From contig NZ_JANDJO010000001.1 of NCBI RefSeq assembly GCF_024331145.1, forward strand, positions 732,904 through 796,903: a stretch of 64,000 nucleotides of DNA. Direction: 5' to 3'. Both the position numbers and the translations under genes were made by a program. The stretch is from Shimia sp. CNT1-13L.2. GTDB lineage: Bacteria; Pseudomonadota; Alphaproteobacteria; Rhodobacterales; Rhodobacteraceae. The stretch's first letter is position 1. The number at the start of each line of letters is the position of its first letter. The notes beneath the pieces are model-generated. The model ran no database searches and had not been told where the DNA came from. It saw only the letters and a list, made by a program, of their open reading frames with translations. Below, in pieces: positions 45,984-53,997 of this stretch.

Positions 45984-46669
45984 TCAGCCTCTTCGAACGC
46001 AACTTCGATGAAGATCCGGGACTGGGGCACGCTGCGTATCAGCCCCTGCCATCGGAACCCTTCGATCACCCCGTCGAAGCACCGCGCCACTTTACAGAAA
46101 CCGAGGTCGAAACCCTTCTGAACGAAGCACGCGACAAGGCTTTTGCAGAAGGCCACGCCCAGGGCGTTGCAGAGACACGGGAAGAGTTGGAAACAGCTGC
46201 CGCCACGGCGCTGCAAGAAACCCTGGCTGCCGTCGGTGGTGATTTGGCAAGCCTCTCGTCTCAAGTAGACATGCAGTTTCAGCAGCTCGAGAAAGAGATG
46301 ATTGAGCTCTCTCTAGGCGTCGCCGAACGCGTCATCCCCGAGTTCCTTGAAACATATGGCGCCGACCTCGTGATCGCCAAGATCCAGTCAGGAATGCGCA
46401 TTGCCTCCGGCAACGCAACCTTGCAAATCAACGTGTCAGAAGACATGGCCCCCAGCATTCAGGACCTTGTTGTGTCCTGGCAAAAGACCGAATTCGAAAA
46501 CCTCGATATCGCCGTTATCCCTAATGACCAAATGTCAGACGGCTCAGCCCGCCTGAAGTGGAAACACGGCTATCTCGAATACAACCTTGATCACGTGTGC
46601 GAGGAACTTCTCACGGCCTTGCGCAGCGCAAGTGATCAGATGACGGCCCAAGCAAAGAAGGTAAGCTAA
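45980..46669 (+). CDS. fliH: FliH-type export ATPase regulator
   Basis: 229 residues. The middle has an ARDKAFAEGHAQGVAETREELETAAATALQE helix, typical of FliH. The C-terminal EMIELSLGVAERVIPEFLETYGADLVIAKIQSGMRIASG matches the FliH/YscL C-terminal domain. It holds FliI and links it to the C ring. Its position between fliF and fliN is standard. Similarity is moderate. Confidence 0.82.
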   Translation: MISLFERNFDEDPGLGHAAYQPLPSEPFDHPVEAPRHFTETEVETLLNEARDKAFAEGHAQGVAETREELETAAATALQETLAAVGGDLASLSSQVDMQFQQLEKEMIELSLGVAERVIPEFLETYGADLVIAKIQSGMRIASGNATLQINVSEDMAPSIQDLVVSWQKTEFENLDIAVIPNDQMSDGSARLKWKHGYLEYNLDHVCEELLTALRSASDQMTAQAKKVS

Positions 46670-47026
46670 ATGCTGGAACAAGAAACCCAAGGCCAAGCCG
46701 AACAAGTAGACGCCGAGGCAAAGGCGGAAGAAAAGGCCCCGGCCTCCGAGGCCCCCATCATCGAAGAAGACGGGCGCAACATCGAGGCCATCTTCGGCGT
46801 CAAACTGGATGTGCGGATTGTACTCGGCCGCAACCAGATGCCCGTATCCGAGCTTCTCAAGCTCACCAAGGGCTCGGTCATTGAACTCGATCGCAAGGTT
46901 GGCGAACCCGTTGACGTCATGATCAACGATCGCGTCATCGCTCGCGGAGACCTCGTGAAGGTTCAAGGCGACATGATTGGTGTCGCCCTGAGGGAAATCG
47001 TCAAAGACTTCGTTTCGGGCGCCTAA
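46670..47026 (+). CDS. fliN: Flagellar motor switch protein FliN
   Basis: 118 residues. An acidic N-terminal extension precedes one SpoA domain (IFGVKLDVRIVLGRNQMPVSELLKLTKGSVIELDRKVGEPVDVMINDRVIARGDLVKV). It starts directly after the fliH stop. It is a C-ring component with FliM and FliG. Confidence 0.96.
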   Translation: MLEQETQGQAEQVDAEAKAEEKAPASEAPIIEEDGRNIEAIFGVKLDVRIVLGRNQMPVSELLKLTKGSVIELDRKVGEPVDVMINDRVIARGDLVKVQGDMIGVALREIVKDFVSGA

Positions 47027-47032
47027 ACCTCA

Positions 47033-47854
47033 ATGTCCACTCCCATCCGCCTCCCAGTCGCCGCAGGCATTGCGGTTTGCGCAGTTCTCGCGACAGCCAT
47101 CCCTGGCATGGTGTCTGCGCAGGAGGCGGATATCGGCGGTCTGATCCGCGATCTTTCTTCAAGCATCGGTGGCACAGAGCCGGGCGGAGACACCAACACA
47201 AGCCTGTCTGGCCGCCTGATTCAGATCTTTGCCCTGATCACGGTGCTCAGCATCGCGCCCGGGCTTTTGGTAGTTGCCACAAGCTTTACCCGCTTCGTGA
47301 TCGTCTTTTCCATGCTGCGGCTCGCGCTCGGCCTCAATCAGACGCCCCCCAACATGGTGTTGAACGCGATGGCGCTGTTCATGACGTTCTTCGTGATGCA
47401 GCCCGTGTTCGACGACGCCTGGGAGGGTGGCCTGCGCCCCCTTCTTGAAAACACCATCACCGAAGAGCAGGCCCTGACCCAGATCTCCGAACCCTTCCAG
47501 GAGTTCATGTATGCCAATACCAGAGACAAGGATCTGGCGCTCTTTCAGGAAATCTCGGGCACCGAGATTCCGGATACCATCGAAGGCCCGGAAGACATCG
47601 GCTGGCGCGTTCTTGTTCCGTCTTTCATGATCTCCGAACTGCGCCGCGCCTTTACCATCGGCTTCCTGCTCTATCTGCCATTCATCGCAATTGACCTGAT
47701 TGTCGCCTCAGTGCTGATGAGCGCAGGTATGATGATGCTGCCACCGGTGATCGTTTCGCTTCCCTTCAAGGTGATTTTCTTTGTGCTGATCGATGGATGG
47801 TATCTGCTTGCGGGCTCTCTCATGCAGTCCTATTCATCAATAGCTGGCGGATAG
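47033..47854 (+). CDS. fliP: Flagellar export gate protein FliP
   Basis: 273 residues with a cleavable signal peptide (AAGIAVCAVLATAIPGMVSAQ) and four membrane helices. Signature stretches are VVATSFTRFVIVFSMLRLALGLNQTPPNMVLNAMALFMTFFVM and VLVPSFMISELRRAFTIGFLLYLPFIAIDLIVASVLMSAGMMMLPP. It is the last gene of fliF-fliH-fliN-fliP. Confidence 0.97.
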   Translation: MSTPIRLPVAAGIAVCAVLATAIPGMVSAQEADIGGLIRDLSSSIGGTEPGGDTNTSLSGRLIQIFALITVLSIAPGLLVVATSFTRFVIVFSMLRLALGLNQTPPNMVLNAMALFMTFFVMQPVFDDAWEGGLRPLLENTITEEQALTQISEPFQEFMYANTRDKDLALFQEISGTEIPDTIEGPEDIGWRVLVPSFMISELRRAFTIGFLLYLPFIAIDLIVASVLMSAGMMMLPPVIVSLPFKVIFFVLIDGWYLLAGSLMQSYSSIAGG

Positions 47855-47895
47855 CCACGCCATCCACCACTTTTATCCTTCACTTCATCTCCATT

Positions 47896-47914
47896 ATCCT
47901 TGATCACCAAGGAT
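47896..47914. promoter_or_regulatory. Inverted repeat upstream of fliG
   Basis: ATCCTTG-ATCAC-CAAGGAT, a perfect 7-bp inverted repeat with a 5-nt centre, in the fliP-fliG gap. A similar TCCTTGA-N5-TCAAGGA lies at 33944-33962 by fliI. Confidence 0.5.
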
Positions 47915-47939
47915 GGTTTACGTTAGTTTAAAAAGAAAT

Positions 47940-48995
47940 ATGCGACCGCCCAACAACAACCCTGCGGAAGACATGAACCAGTATACACCCTTCAGGAAAC
48001 GCCCAAAGCTTAGCGGAGCGCAGAAATCTGCAATCCTGTTTCTTTGCCTTGGCGAAGAACGCGGTGGTGCCCTCATGCAGCAACTGGACGTCGCCGAAAT
48101 TCGTAAGATCACGACCGCCATTTCATCAATGGGCGAGGTCCAGTCGGACGTTGTCGAAGAGATCATGGAAGAGTTCGGCGATAAGGTCGGCGAATATGGC
48201 AGTGTGACAGGCAACGCCGATGCCGCCAGAAACCTTCTGATGGGCTTCCTTCCCGAGGATCGCGTGGGCGAAATCCTGGGAGAAATCGAAACCCGGTCGG
48301 AAAATTCAGTTTGGGAAGAGCTGTCCAAGCTCGACGAAAAGCTGCTCGCCGATTTCCTGCGCAAGGAACACAATCAGACCATCGCCGTGATCCTCGCCAA
48401 CCTGAAATCTGACTCTGTGGCTCGCCTTATCCCGCTTCTGGGTGAGGAACGCGCCACGGACCTGATCGAACGGATGCTGGCGACCGAAGAACTTCCTGCA
48501 GAAGCCATGCAGAACATCGAGGAAAGCCTTCGCACGGGCATCCTCGCAAGCGTTGAACGGAGCTCTGACGCGAAGGTCGAAAAGCAACTGGTATCGATCT
48601 TCAACAAGCTGGATGAACGTGTCTTCCAGGACCTTTCACGCGAGCTTGAAAAGCGCGTTCCTGACCAATTCCGCGCCATCAAGCAAAAGATGTTCGTATT
48701 CGACGACCTCGAGAAGCTTGCCCCGACGATGCTGGGCAAGATCATGCGCGAGATCACTGGAAAAACCCTTCCCCTTGCTCTGAGAGGCGCAAAAAAGGAA
48801 GTCCGCGAACACTTCCTAGGCTCACTCCCGGCGCGCTCCCGCGATATGCTTCAGGATGAGATGAAGGATATGGGCGCGGTTAAGTCCAAAGACGTCAAGC
48901 AGGCGCAGTCCGAGATGGTTGAGATTGCCATGCGCCTTGCCGCGGAAGGCGAGATCGAACTGCCCAGCGACGATGACGACGAGATGATCGACTAG
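47940..48995 (+). CDS. fliG: Flagellar motor switch protein FliG
   Basis: About 351 residues. KLSGAQKSAILFLCLGEERGGALMQQLDVAEIRKITTAISSMGEV is the FliG N-terminal domain. The middle has RKEHNQTIAVILANLKSDSVARLIPLL, and the C-terminal torque domain has VFDDLEKLAPTMLGKIMREITGKTLPLALRGAKKEVREHFLGSLPARSRDML. The start is uncertain: 47913 overlaps an inverted repeat, while 47940 and 47973 (MNQYTPF) are both possible and none has a strong SD. It is separated from fliP by 85 nt and convergent with the DUF1217 gene. Confidence 0.94.
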   Translation: MRPPNNNPAEDMNQYTPFRKRPKLSGAQKSAILFLCLGEERGGALMQQLDVAEIRKITTAISSMGEVQSDVVEEIMEEFGDKVGEYGSVTGNADAARNLLMGFLPEDRVGEILGEIETRSENSVWEELSKLDEKLLADFLRKEHNQTIAVILANLKSDSVARLIPLLGEERATDLIERMLATEELPAEAMQNIEESLRTGILASVERSSDAKVEKQLVSIFNKLDERVFQDLSRELEKRVPDQFRAIKQKMFVFDDLEKLAPTMLGKIMREITGKTLPLALRGAKKEVREHFLGSLPARSRDMLQDEMKDMGAVKSKDVKQAQSEMVEIAMRLAAEGEIELPSDDDDEMID

Positions 48996-49007
48996 GCGCG
49001 CAGACCC

Positions 49008-49832
49008 TTATCTATAAAGCGTTGAAGGCGCATAGTTGATCGCGGAGAAATCGATCGTGATCGGCACGAATTGGCCGCTGATACTCGAATTCTGAAGGAT
49101 GGACAGCGCGGCACTGCTCACAGTCGTCTGCGCATTCAGCGCATCGGAGATGGCAACATATCTGCTTTCCAAGCGCTCCAGTTCAGCAGGATCAGCCAGC
49201 TTGGCCAGGTCAAACTTGCCCTCGAGAATACCCTTTTGCATATCCACTTCAAGGCCGGACATCTCGGAAGGCAGGCCCAATGCCACTTGAAAGAACTGCG
49301 TGAGATCGCGGTCTTTCAGGACGTCGTACCAACTATCGACTTCGCCAACCTTCTCGCGGAAGTGGAGGACAGTACCAACTGTTTCGTTCTGGGCGTCATT
49401 TTCGGCAACAAAGACGGTTTCGTAGTACCGATCCACGATGCCCTGAACCCAGAAAGCACTGTCGAAATTCGGGGTTTGTGGCCCCGAGGCCGTCGTAAAG
49501 CCCAACGCCCCATGAATTTCGCCAAAACGTGAATCCGTCAAACGGTTCACCAGCGATGTTTCATCAGAGGGATCGCTTTCAAGGATCTTGCGCATCATAC
49601 CCCGACCAAAGATCTGGTCTTCCAGATCGAAGGCACGCATGACGAAGCTGTAAACCTCGTAGTCCTTGACGAATTCTTCTGGTGAAGAAATCGAGCCGAT
49701 CCGCTCTCGAAAGTCAGCTTCCGCACGCTTATGCACGGCTTCATTGCGCATGTTTTCAATCTGACGATCCTTCGTGGAGTCAATCAGGTTGAGCGCAAGC
49801 TGGCTTCCAAGACCGGATATGCTCAGTACCAT
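49008..49832 (-). CDS. DUF1217 flagellar-cluster protein
   Basis: 274 residues, helical, with RNEAVHKRAEADFRERIGSISSPEEFVKDYEVYSFVMRAFDLEDQIFGRGMMRKILESD, the typical DUF1217 block also found in alphaproteobacterial flagellar loci. There is no signal peptide or membrane helix. The function is unknown. It is the last gene of flaF-flbT-DUF1217, so a link to flagellin or filament assembly is likely. Confidence 0.8.
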   Translation of the reverse strand: MVLSISGLGSQLALNLIDSTKDRQIENMRNEAVHKRAEADFRERIGSISSPEEFVKDYEVYSFVMRAFDLEDQIFGRGMMRKILESDPSDETSLVNRLTDSRFGEIHGALGFTTASGPQTPNFDSAFWVQGIVDRYYETVFVAENDAQNETVGTVLHFREKVGEVDSWYDVLKDRDLTQFFQVALGLPSEMSGLEVDMQKGILEGKFDLAKLADPAELERLESRYVAISDALNAQTTVSSAALSILQNSSISGQFVPITIDFSAINYAPSTLYR

Positions 49833-49841
49833 GGCAGCCCC

Positions 49842-50261
49842 CTACTCGGCCGCTGCCACGGACATTTTTTCGTTGATCATCTCGTAAAGCGACGCCTCAT
49901 ACTCAACAACCGGACGCAGGGCCCGCATCGCCTTGTAGTAGTTGCCACAGGAAACGTGGTTTGCCGCCTCGAAAATATGCACCGTGATGTCATCGTGAAA
50001 CACGGGTGCAAGCTTGCCCAGCTTCTGTTGAACGATCGGCACGACCTTGTCGCGGATATTCGGATCAAGAAGCGCGGACTGAATGAAGAAGTAGACCTCC
50101 TTCACGGGTGTCCGTTCTTCCTGATCGTCAAGAAGGTCCGCTTCGCGCACGACATCGGCCTGGTTTTCAATGATCAGCATCTGCCGGCGATCCGAGTTGC
50201 GGATCACACAACCGTTTACCACGATGCGTTCATTTGGCTTGAGCGTAAGTCTAAGTCCCAT
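49842..50261 (-). CDS. flbT: Flagellin mRNA regulator FlbT
   Basis: 139 residues, starting MGLRLTLKPNERIVVNGCVIRN, the FlbT signature, with VKEVYFFIQSALLDP and NYYKAMRALRPVVEYEASL. In Caulobacter FlbT binds the flagellin leader and lowers its translation. Here the flagellin leader has two hairpins at 31542-31574. It lies between flaF (3-nt gap) and the DUF1217 gene. Confidence 0.95.
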   Translation of the reverse strand: MGLRLTLKPNERIVVNGCVIRNSDRRQMLIIENQADVVREADLLDDQEERTPVKEVYFFIQSALLDPNIRDKVVPIVQQKLGKLAPVFHDDITVHIFEAANHVSCGNYYKAMRALRPVVEYEASLYEMINEKMSVAAAE

Positions 50262-50264
50262 GGG

Positions 50265-50663
50265 TCACTCCACCGCCTGAAATGCCCGTCCCTCCAGGCC
50301 CTGGAAAACGCTTCGATTGACGTCAATCAGAGGTTTGATCTTGAGAGAGCCGGCCATAACGCTTTGGGTGTGTCTTTCCACCCAGAGTGCCAAGGACAAA
50401 AGGGAGGACTTGAGCTGGGGATCAAGGGCATTGCCCTCTTCCACGAGATCAGCTTTGAAAGCCATCCAGATTTGCTCGTTCTTCCACAACGAGTGTCGAA
50501 GTCCGTCTGCAAGAAGTTGAAGTTTGTCGATCCTGCGCTCAGCCTCATCAAATTTGAGGTGCTCCCGCTCCAGTTCAGCGGTCACTTGCGCTAGAATACG
50601 ACGCTCGATCTGCCGAGGCGCTTCCGTCTCGGAGATAGTGCGCTTGTACGCAGCTATAGTCAT
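50265..50663 (-). CDS. flaF: Flagellar biosynthesis regulator FlaF
   Basis: 132 residues. It begins with the conserved-type AYKRTISETEAPRQIERRILAQVTAEL and contains GLRHSLWKNEQIWMAFKADLVEEGNALDPQLKSSLLSLALWVERHTQSVMAG, typical FlaF. It promotes flagellin synthesis or secretion, opposing FlbT. It is the first gene of its operon, with a CtrA-type box upstream. Confidence 0.94.
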   Translation of the reverse strand: MTIAAYKRTISETEAPRQIERRILAQVTAELEREHLKFDEAERRIDKLQLLADGLRHSLWKNEQIWMAFKADLVEEGNALDPQLKSSLLSLALWVERHTQSVMAGSLKIKPLIDVNRSVFQGLEGRAFQAVE

Positions 50664-50727
50664 TCGGTTTCTTCCGTTTTTTATCGTTAGGTTTTCTGCC
50701 TCACGATTTCACTTTACGGGAGAGTGG

Positions 50728-50742
50728 TTAAAGCCGGATTAA
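50728..50742. promoter_or_regulatory. CtrA-type box upstream of flaF
   Basis: TTAA-AGCCGGA-TTAA, perfect, 65 nt before the flaF start. The wider GGTTAA...GGATTAAC context closely resembles the box at 62156-62170. Confidence 0.7.
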
Positions 50743-50887
50743 CCTTTTAGTAATTTGTGCGGCCTGTCACTTCTTTTTTGAAGCAGCGAACAACCTCAGG
50801 TTTTGCGCACATATCGAGAAGAGAAAACAAACCTCTAAGAATTATCTTTTCATTTCAGTTAATTATAAATTTTTCCTTCAAAAATGG

Positions 50888-50916
50888 AAAACGGCCACCC
50901 AATCTGGCGACCGTTT
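50888..50916 (-). terminator. Probable terminator of the 50960 gene
   Basis: On the minus strand AAACGG-(TCG)-CCA pairs with TGG-CCGTTT around a short loop, then a T-rich stretch, about 45 nt after the stop. Confidence 0.55.
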
Positions 50917-50959
50917 CAAATCAATAATGACGCAACCCACACACCCTGAAGTTGCGGAA

Positions 50960-51439
50960 TCAGATCAGGTATGCGTGTGATTCAAGGCTGAATTTTGCAT
51001 CAACGAACTCCGCTGACACCTTGGATTTCGATTTCCCGATCCGCGCCTTGGCAACACCCGGTTGCACCTGCGCCGCCGAAAGGGCTTTCAATTCGCGACC
51101 TGCCAGTTTCACCAGGATATTGCCCAGCACACGGCCCAATTCCTGACCGGACACACCATCTGCATTGGCAAAACTTGCCGGTTCAAACACAACAACCGCA
51201 CCGCTTTCAAGGAAAACGCCCATCTCTTCGTCCAGCACGTCACCCAGAGTAGCGCCCGGGAAAAGCTCTTCATGCTCGAATATTGCGATGGGTTCAAAGA
51301 CGTCCGATTTTGAAACGAAGCCAACAACAGGCACCTTGAGAAGCGCGCCAAGAACCTCGGCCAGCGGCGTCACATCCGTGTCGTCACGCGGCTCAAGAAA
51401 GTCACTCCAAATTTGCGCAAGAACACTTGAGGTTTCCAT
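50960..51439 (-). CDS. Unknown protein, possibly CheX/CheC-like
   Basis: 159 residues, acidic and mixed alpha/beta, no membrane helix. The segment QELGRVLGNILVKLAGRELKALS resembles the NIIAGNA-type helix of CheX/CheC phosphatases, and VFEHEELFPGATLGDVLDEEMGVFLESGAVVVFEP could be the preceding strand-helix part. The catalytic E-x2-N pattern is not clear, so this is a suggestion only. It lies between flaF and the OmpR-like gene, all on the minus strand. Confidence 0.5.
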   Translation of the reverse strand: METSSVLAQIWSDFLEPRDDTDVTPLAEVLGALLKVPVVGFVSKSDVFEPIAIFEHEELFPGATLGDVLDEEMGVFLESGAVVVFEPASFANADGVSGQELGRVLGNILVKLAGRELKALSAAQVQPGVAKARIGKSKSKVSAEFVDAKFSLESHAYLI

Positions 51440-51833
51440 CTCTGCAGATCCGTTTTTATCGTTTTTCCCCTATATGTAGACTAGACCGCCACCCGCTTTA
51501 GTAGAACCTTGGAATTGTTAATCCTTCTTAGCCGTGTGCACCTGCAGAAAGATGGCCCCTTACTCCAAAACCTGACCTGCCTAATTTTTAGGCACCAGAA
51601 TGCACGGCTCAAATGTCTGAAAAATAACAATTTTCCCAATTTGGATAGGTATCTGTCCACATGGGTAAAAGGAGCATTCAAAAATCAACTTAACCGAGTC
51701 TGTTTCACAACACATTTTGTGCGTTCACATATATCTTGTTGACGCCAAAAAGTTGACCACAATTGATTGTTGCACTCCTAGATTGCGCCCCAAATTGCGA
51801 CATATACCATATCTGGTGCCAGCAACTATTCCG
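51440..51833. other. AT-rich intergenic region (no gene seen)
   Basis: 394 nt between two minus-strand genes. It contains a GCCTAA-TTT-TTAGGC hairpin (51579-51593) and scattered TTAA half-sites but no full CtrA box. Short frames here have no SD or family features. Confidence 0.5.
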
Positions 51834-52538
51834 TCAGTGGACGTCGCTACTTAGGCCATCCTCCAAAAATGTCAGCTTGTAGCCGGCGGAACGCACTGTT
51901 TCGACTTCGATCTTTGCGCCGAAAGCGGCTTGGAATTTCTTGCGGATTTTTGCGACGTGAACGTCAAACTTACGGTCCCCGTATTTCCAGGGGCGCTGAT
52001 CGATCTGATAGCTAAGATCGTCCCTCGACACGATTTCCCCGTCATGACGGATCAGAATGCGTGCCACTTGCGCCTCTGCCGTTGTCAGCTGGGCTTCGTT
52101 CGCGACATAGGCTTCAGCATCCCAATTCACGCGTTCCTGCGAGAATTCCTCAAGCGCGGGCATCTCGTCGACACGCAATTGAATACGATAGGCCATCTCC
52201 TTGAGCGCGAATGGCGGGCGTACAACATCGGTGGCGCCGGCCCTGAAGGATTGGGCGCCGAACTGGCCATCCGACAAATGATCCAGAACGACAATGACAG
52301 GAGGCGTATCCGTTTTCGCAACCTTGCGCACGAGCTCCAGACTCTTGTCCTGATCACCACTGATGATCAGAACCCGGCCTGAGCCGGACGGGCGCAACAG
52401 GGAGGCAGCATCCTCAAGGATTGAGGTGGCCTTGAAGTCATACTCGAGAACCACGGAAAACAGGTAGCCAAGAGACATGCGGATGCTTGCATCTTCTACG
52501 GCTAAAACAACTGAAATCCTGTTGTCGTATGTGTTCAT
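51834..52538 (-). CDS. Second OmpR-type regulator with degenerate receiver
   Basis: 234 residues from ATG 52538 (MNTYDNRISVVLAVEDAS); a longer frame to 52601 lacks support. The receiver has no proper acidic pocket: the phosphoacceptor strand reads VLIISGDQD and lacks the LxD pattern. The winged-helix domain is clear (ANEAQLTTAEAQVARILIRHDGEIVSRDDL, KYGDRKFDVHVAKIRKKF, IEVETVRSAGYKLTF). It is a candidate second flagellar regulator in the Rem/FtcR style. No paired kinase lies next to it. Confidence 0.78.
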   Translation of the reverse strand: MNTYDNRISVVLAVEDASIRMSLGYLFSVVLEYDFKATSILEDAASLLRPSGSGRVLIISGDQDKSLELVRKVAKTDTPPVIVVLDHLSDGQFGAQSFRAGATDVVRPPFALKEMAYRIQLRVDEMPALEEFSQERVNWDAEAYVANEAQLTTAEAQVARILIRHDGEIVSRDDLSYQIDQRPWKYGDRKFDVHVAKIRKKFQAAFGAKIEVETVRSAGYKLTFLEDGLSSDVH

Positions 52539-52911
52539 TGGCTCCAAAGAGCAACGCTCCCTTGCGAAAGAATCCCCCCTCCAAACCCAGGCGAGCCACA
52601 ACTCACGGCTTATCGGGAAGGCCCAATATCAACCGATTCAGAGTTAAAGATCAACACAACTTACAACTTTTATCGCCATTTTTGTACTCCCCTCAGAGGT
52701 GCAAGAAATGCTGAAAGACACACTGTTGAACTGCCCACATCCATGAAAAATCAGCGAACTTTATCCATCCAAGTTAAAGGAATGTTTAGAAATAGCGGCA
52801 AATTTTCCTTTCCCCTGCTTCTTTGACCAAAATTTAACCTTGCCCCTAATATTGGTAATCAAAAGGGCCGCAGAAGCGCCTAATAAGCACTTTGAAATGG
52901 AGTGGCTAAAA
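52539..52911. other. Divergent promoter region (no gene seen)
   Basis: 373 nt between the OmpR-like gene and the small gene at 52912. It is AT-rich with TTAA half-sites (52842 region, TTAA-CCTTGCC-CCTA, imperfect). No coding frame or stable terminator was found. Confidence 0.45.
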
Positions 52912-53184
52912 ATGACAGGCGTTATTACAGGCGCGAGCGAGGCATCATTGCCCCGCAAAGACGCGATCAAGGCAGTCGCCAGAATGCAGGCTCTTCTTCA
53001 CCTCGTCGAAGACGACGCATTTTTGAAAGAAGTTCTGAACAGCGCACAGCAGGTGGTCGAAAGGGCCGGACTGCTTGGAGATCTTGGTCAGAATCACGAG
53101 ATCAGGGACCATTCCTCGGGGCTCGACACTCGCACATCAACGGTGCAGGCGAATATTCCGAAAGGATTGCTTCGCAAGCATTAA
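52912..53184 (+). CDS. Small hypothetical protein
   Basis: 90 residues from ATG 52912, with GGAG 9 nt upstream. Helical, charged, no membrane segment: RKDAIKAVARMQALLHLVEDDAFLKEVLNSAQQVVERAGLLGDL, then a polar tail. The frame has good codon use and a plausible RBS, so it is likely real. I do not recognise a family. It lies between two regulator genes in the motility region. Confidence 0.6.
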   Translation: MTGVITGASEASLPRKDAIKAVARMQALLHLVEDDAFLKEVLNSAQQVVERAGLLGDLGQNHEIRDHSSGLDTRTSTVQANIPKGLLRKH

Positions 53185-53360
53185 CTGATGTTTCAACTAC
53201 CTATAGGGGAACAGCAAGAACAGACTGTCTCCCCTAAGATTTAAAATAACACCATATTTGCATCTTTCCTTGACAGAGTTCTTCGCGATCCTGTTAAGGA
53301 TTGTCCCGAAGTCCTTGTACTTCTGTAAATACTGGGTGTTCAGCGAGTGAGTGTTCCAAA

Positions 53361-53858
53361 ATGTCGAACAGCAAGATCAGCGTAGCGAAAACCGAAAACG
53401 ATGACGCGACCCAAGAGTTCTCCGACTCCGTTGCCCGTATCGTTGCCGCTTTTGCCGCACGCGAGGCTGCGACCGTGGAAGAAGTTGTCGAACTGGCGAA
53501 CCGCCTGTCCCAAACTTTCACCGGCCTACCTGAAACCAAAACCCAATCCGCCCTGCGCTCGTCAACCAGCCAGGCGGCAACCCAAGTCATCGCTGATGGC
53601 GTTCCCGCGATCCCGATCGAAGATGCCGTGACGGATGACACCGTCTATTGTCTTTGCTGCGGTCGTGGCTTCACCATGCTCAAGCGCCACCTGATGGCCG
53701 AACATGGCCTGACGGAAGAGCAATATCGCATCAAGTTCGGCTTGGCAGAGGATTTCCCGCTTGTGGCTCCGAACTATTCCCAGCGCAAAGCCGCCTATGC
53801 AAAAGAGGTTGGCTTGGGGAAATATCGCCGCGAACAGCCGTCCGCCACCACACGTTAA
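53361..53858 (+). CDS. mucR: MucR/Ros-family zinc-finger transcriptional regulator
   Basis: 165 residues. The C-terminal zinc finger is intact: YCLCCGRGFTMLKRHLMAEHGL (Cys-x2-Cys ... His-x4-His), followed by EEQYRIKFGLAEDFPLVAPNYSQRKAAYAKEVGLGKYRR. The N-terminal 80 residues are helical. MucR proteins bind AT-rich promoters and control motility and exopolysaccharide in alphaproteobacteria. The start at 53361 fits the usual length. TTGACA (53271 area) may be its -35. Confidence 0.92.
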   Translation: MSNSKISVAKTENDDATQEFSDSVARIVAAFAAREAATVEEVVELANRLSQTFTGLPETKTQSALRSSTSQAATQVIADGVPAIPIEDAVTDDTVYCLCCGRGFTMLKRHLMAEHGLTEEQYRIKFGLAEDFPLVAPNYSQRKAAYAKEVGLGKYRREQPSATTR

Positions 53859-53997
53859 GCGGTCAAACGCCTGACTTTTGTCATATTTGCGCCCATGTGG
53901 GGGCGGATTCACCGTTCATTAATTGCCTCGAAGGGCTAGGTGCATTGCGCCCGGTTCCGAAGTTACCAAGTTCAATGGTGCGTGAGAGGCAGAGACA

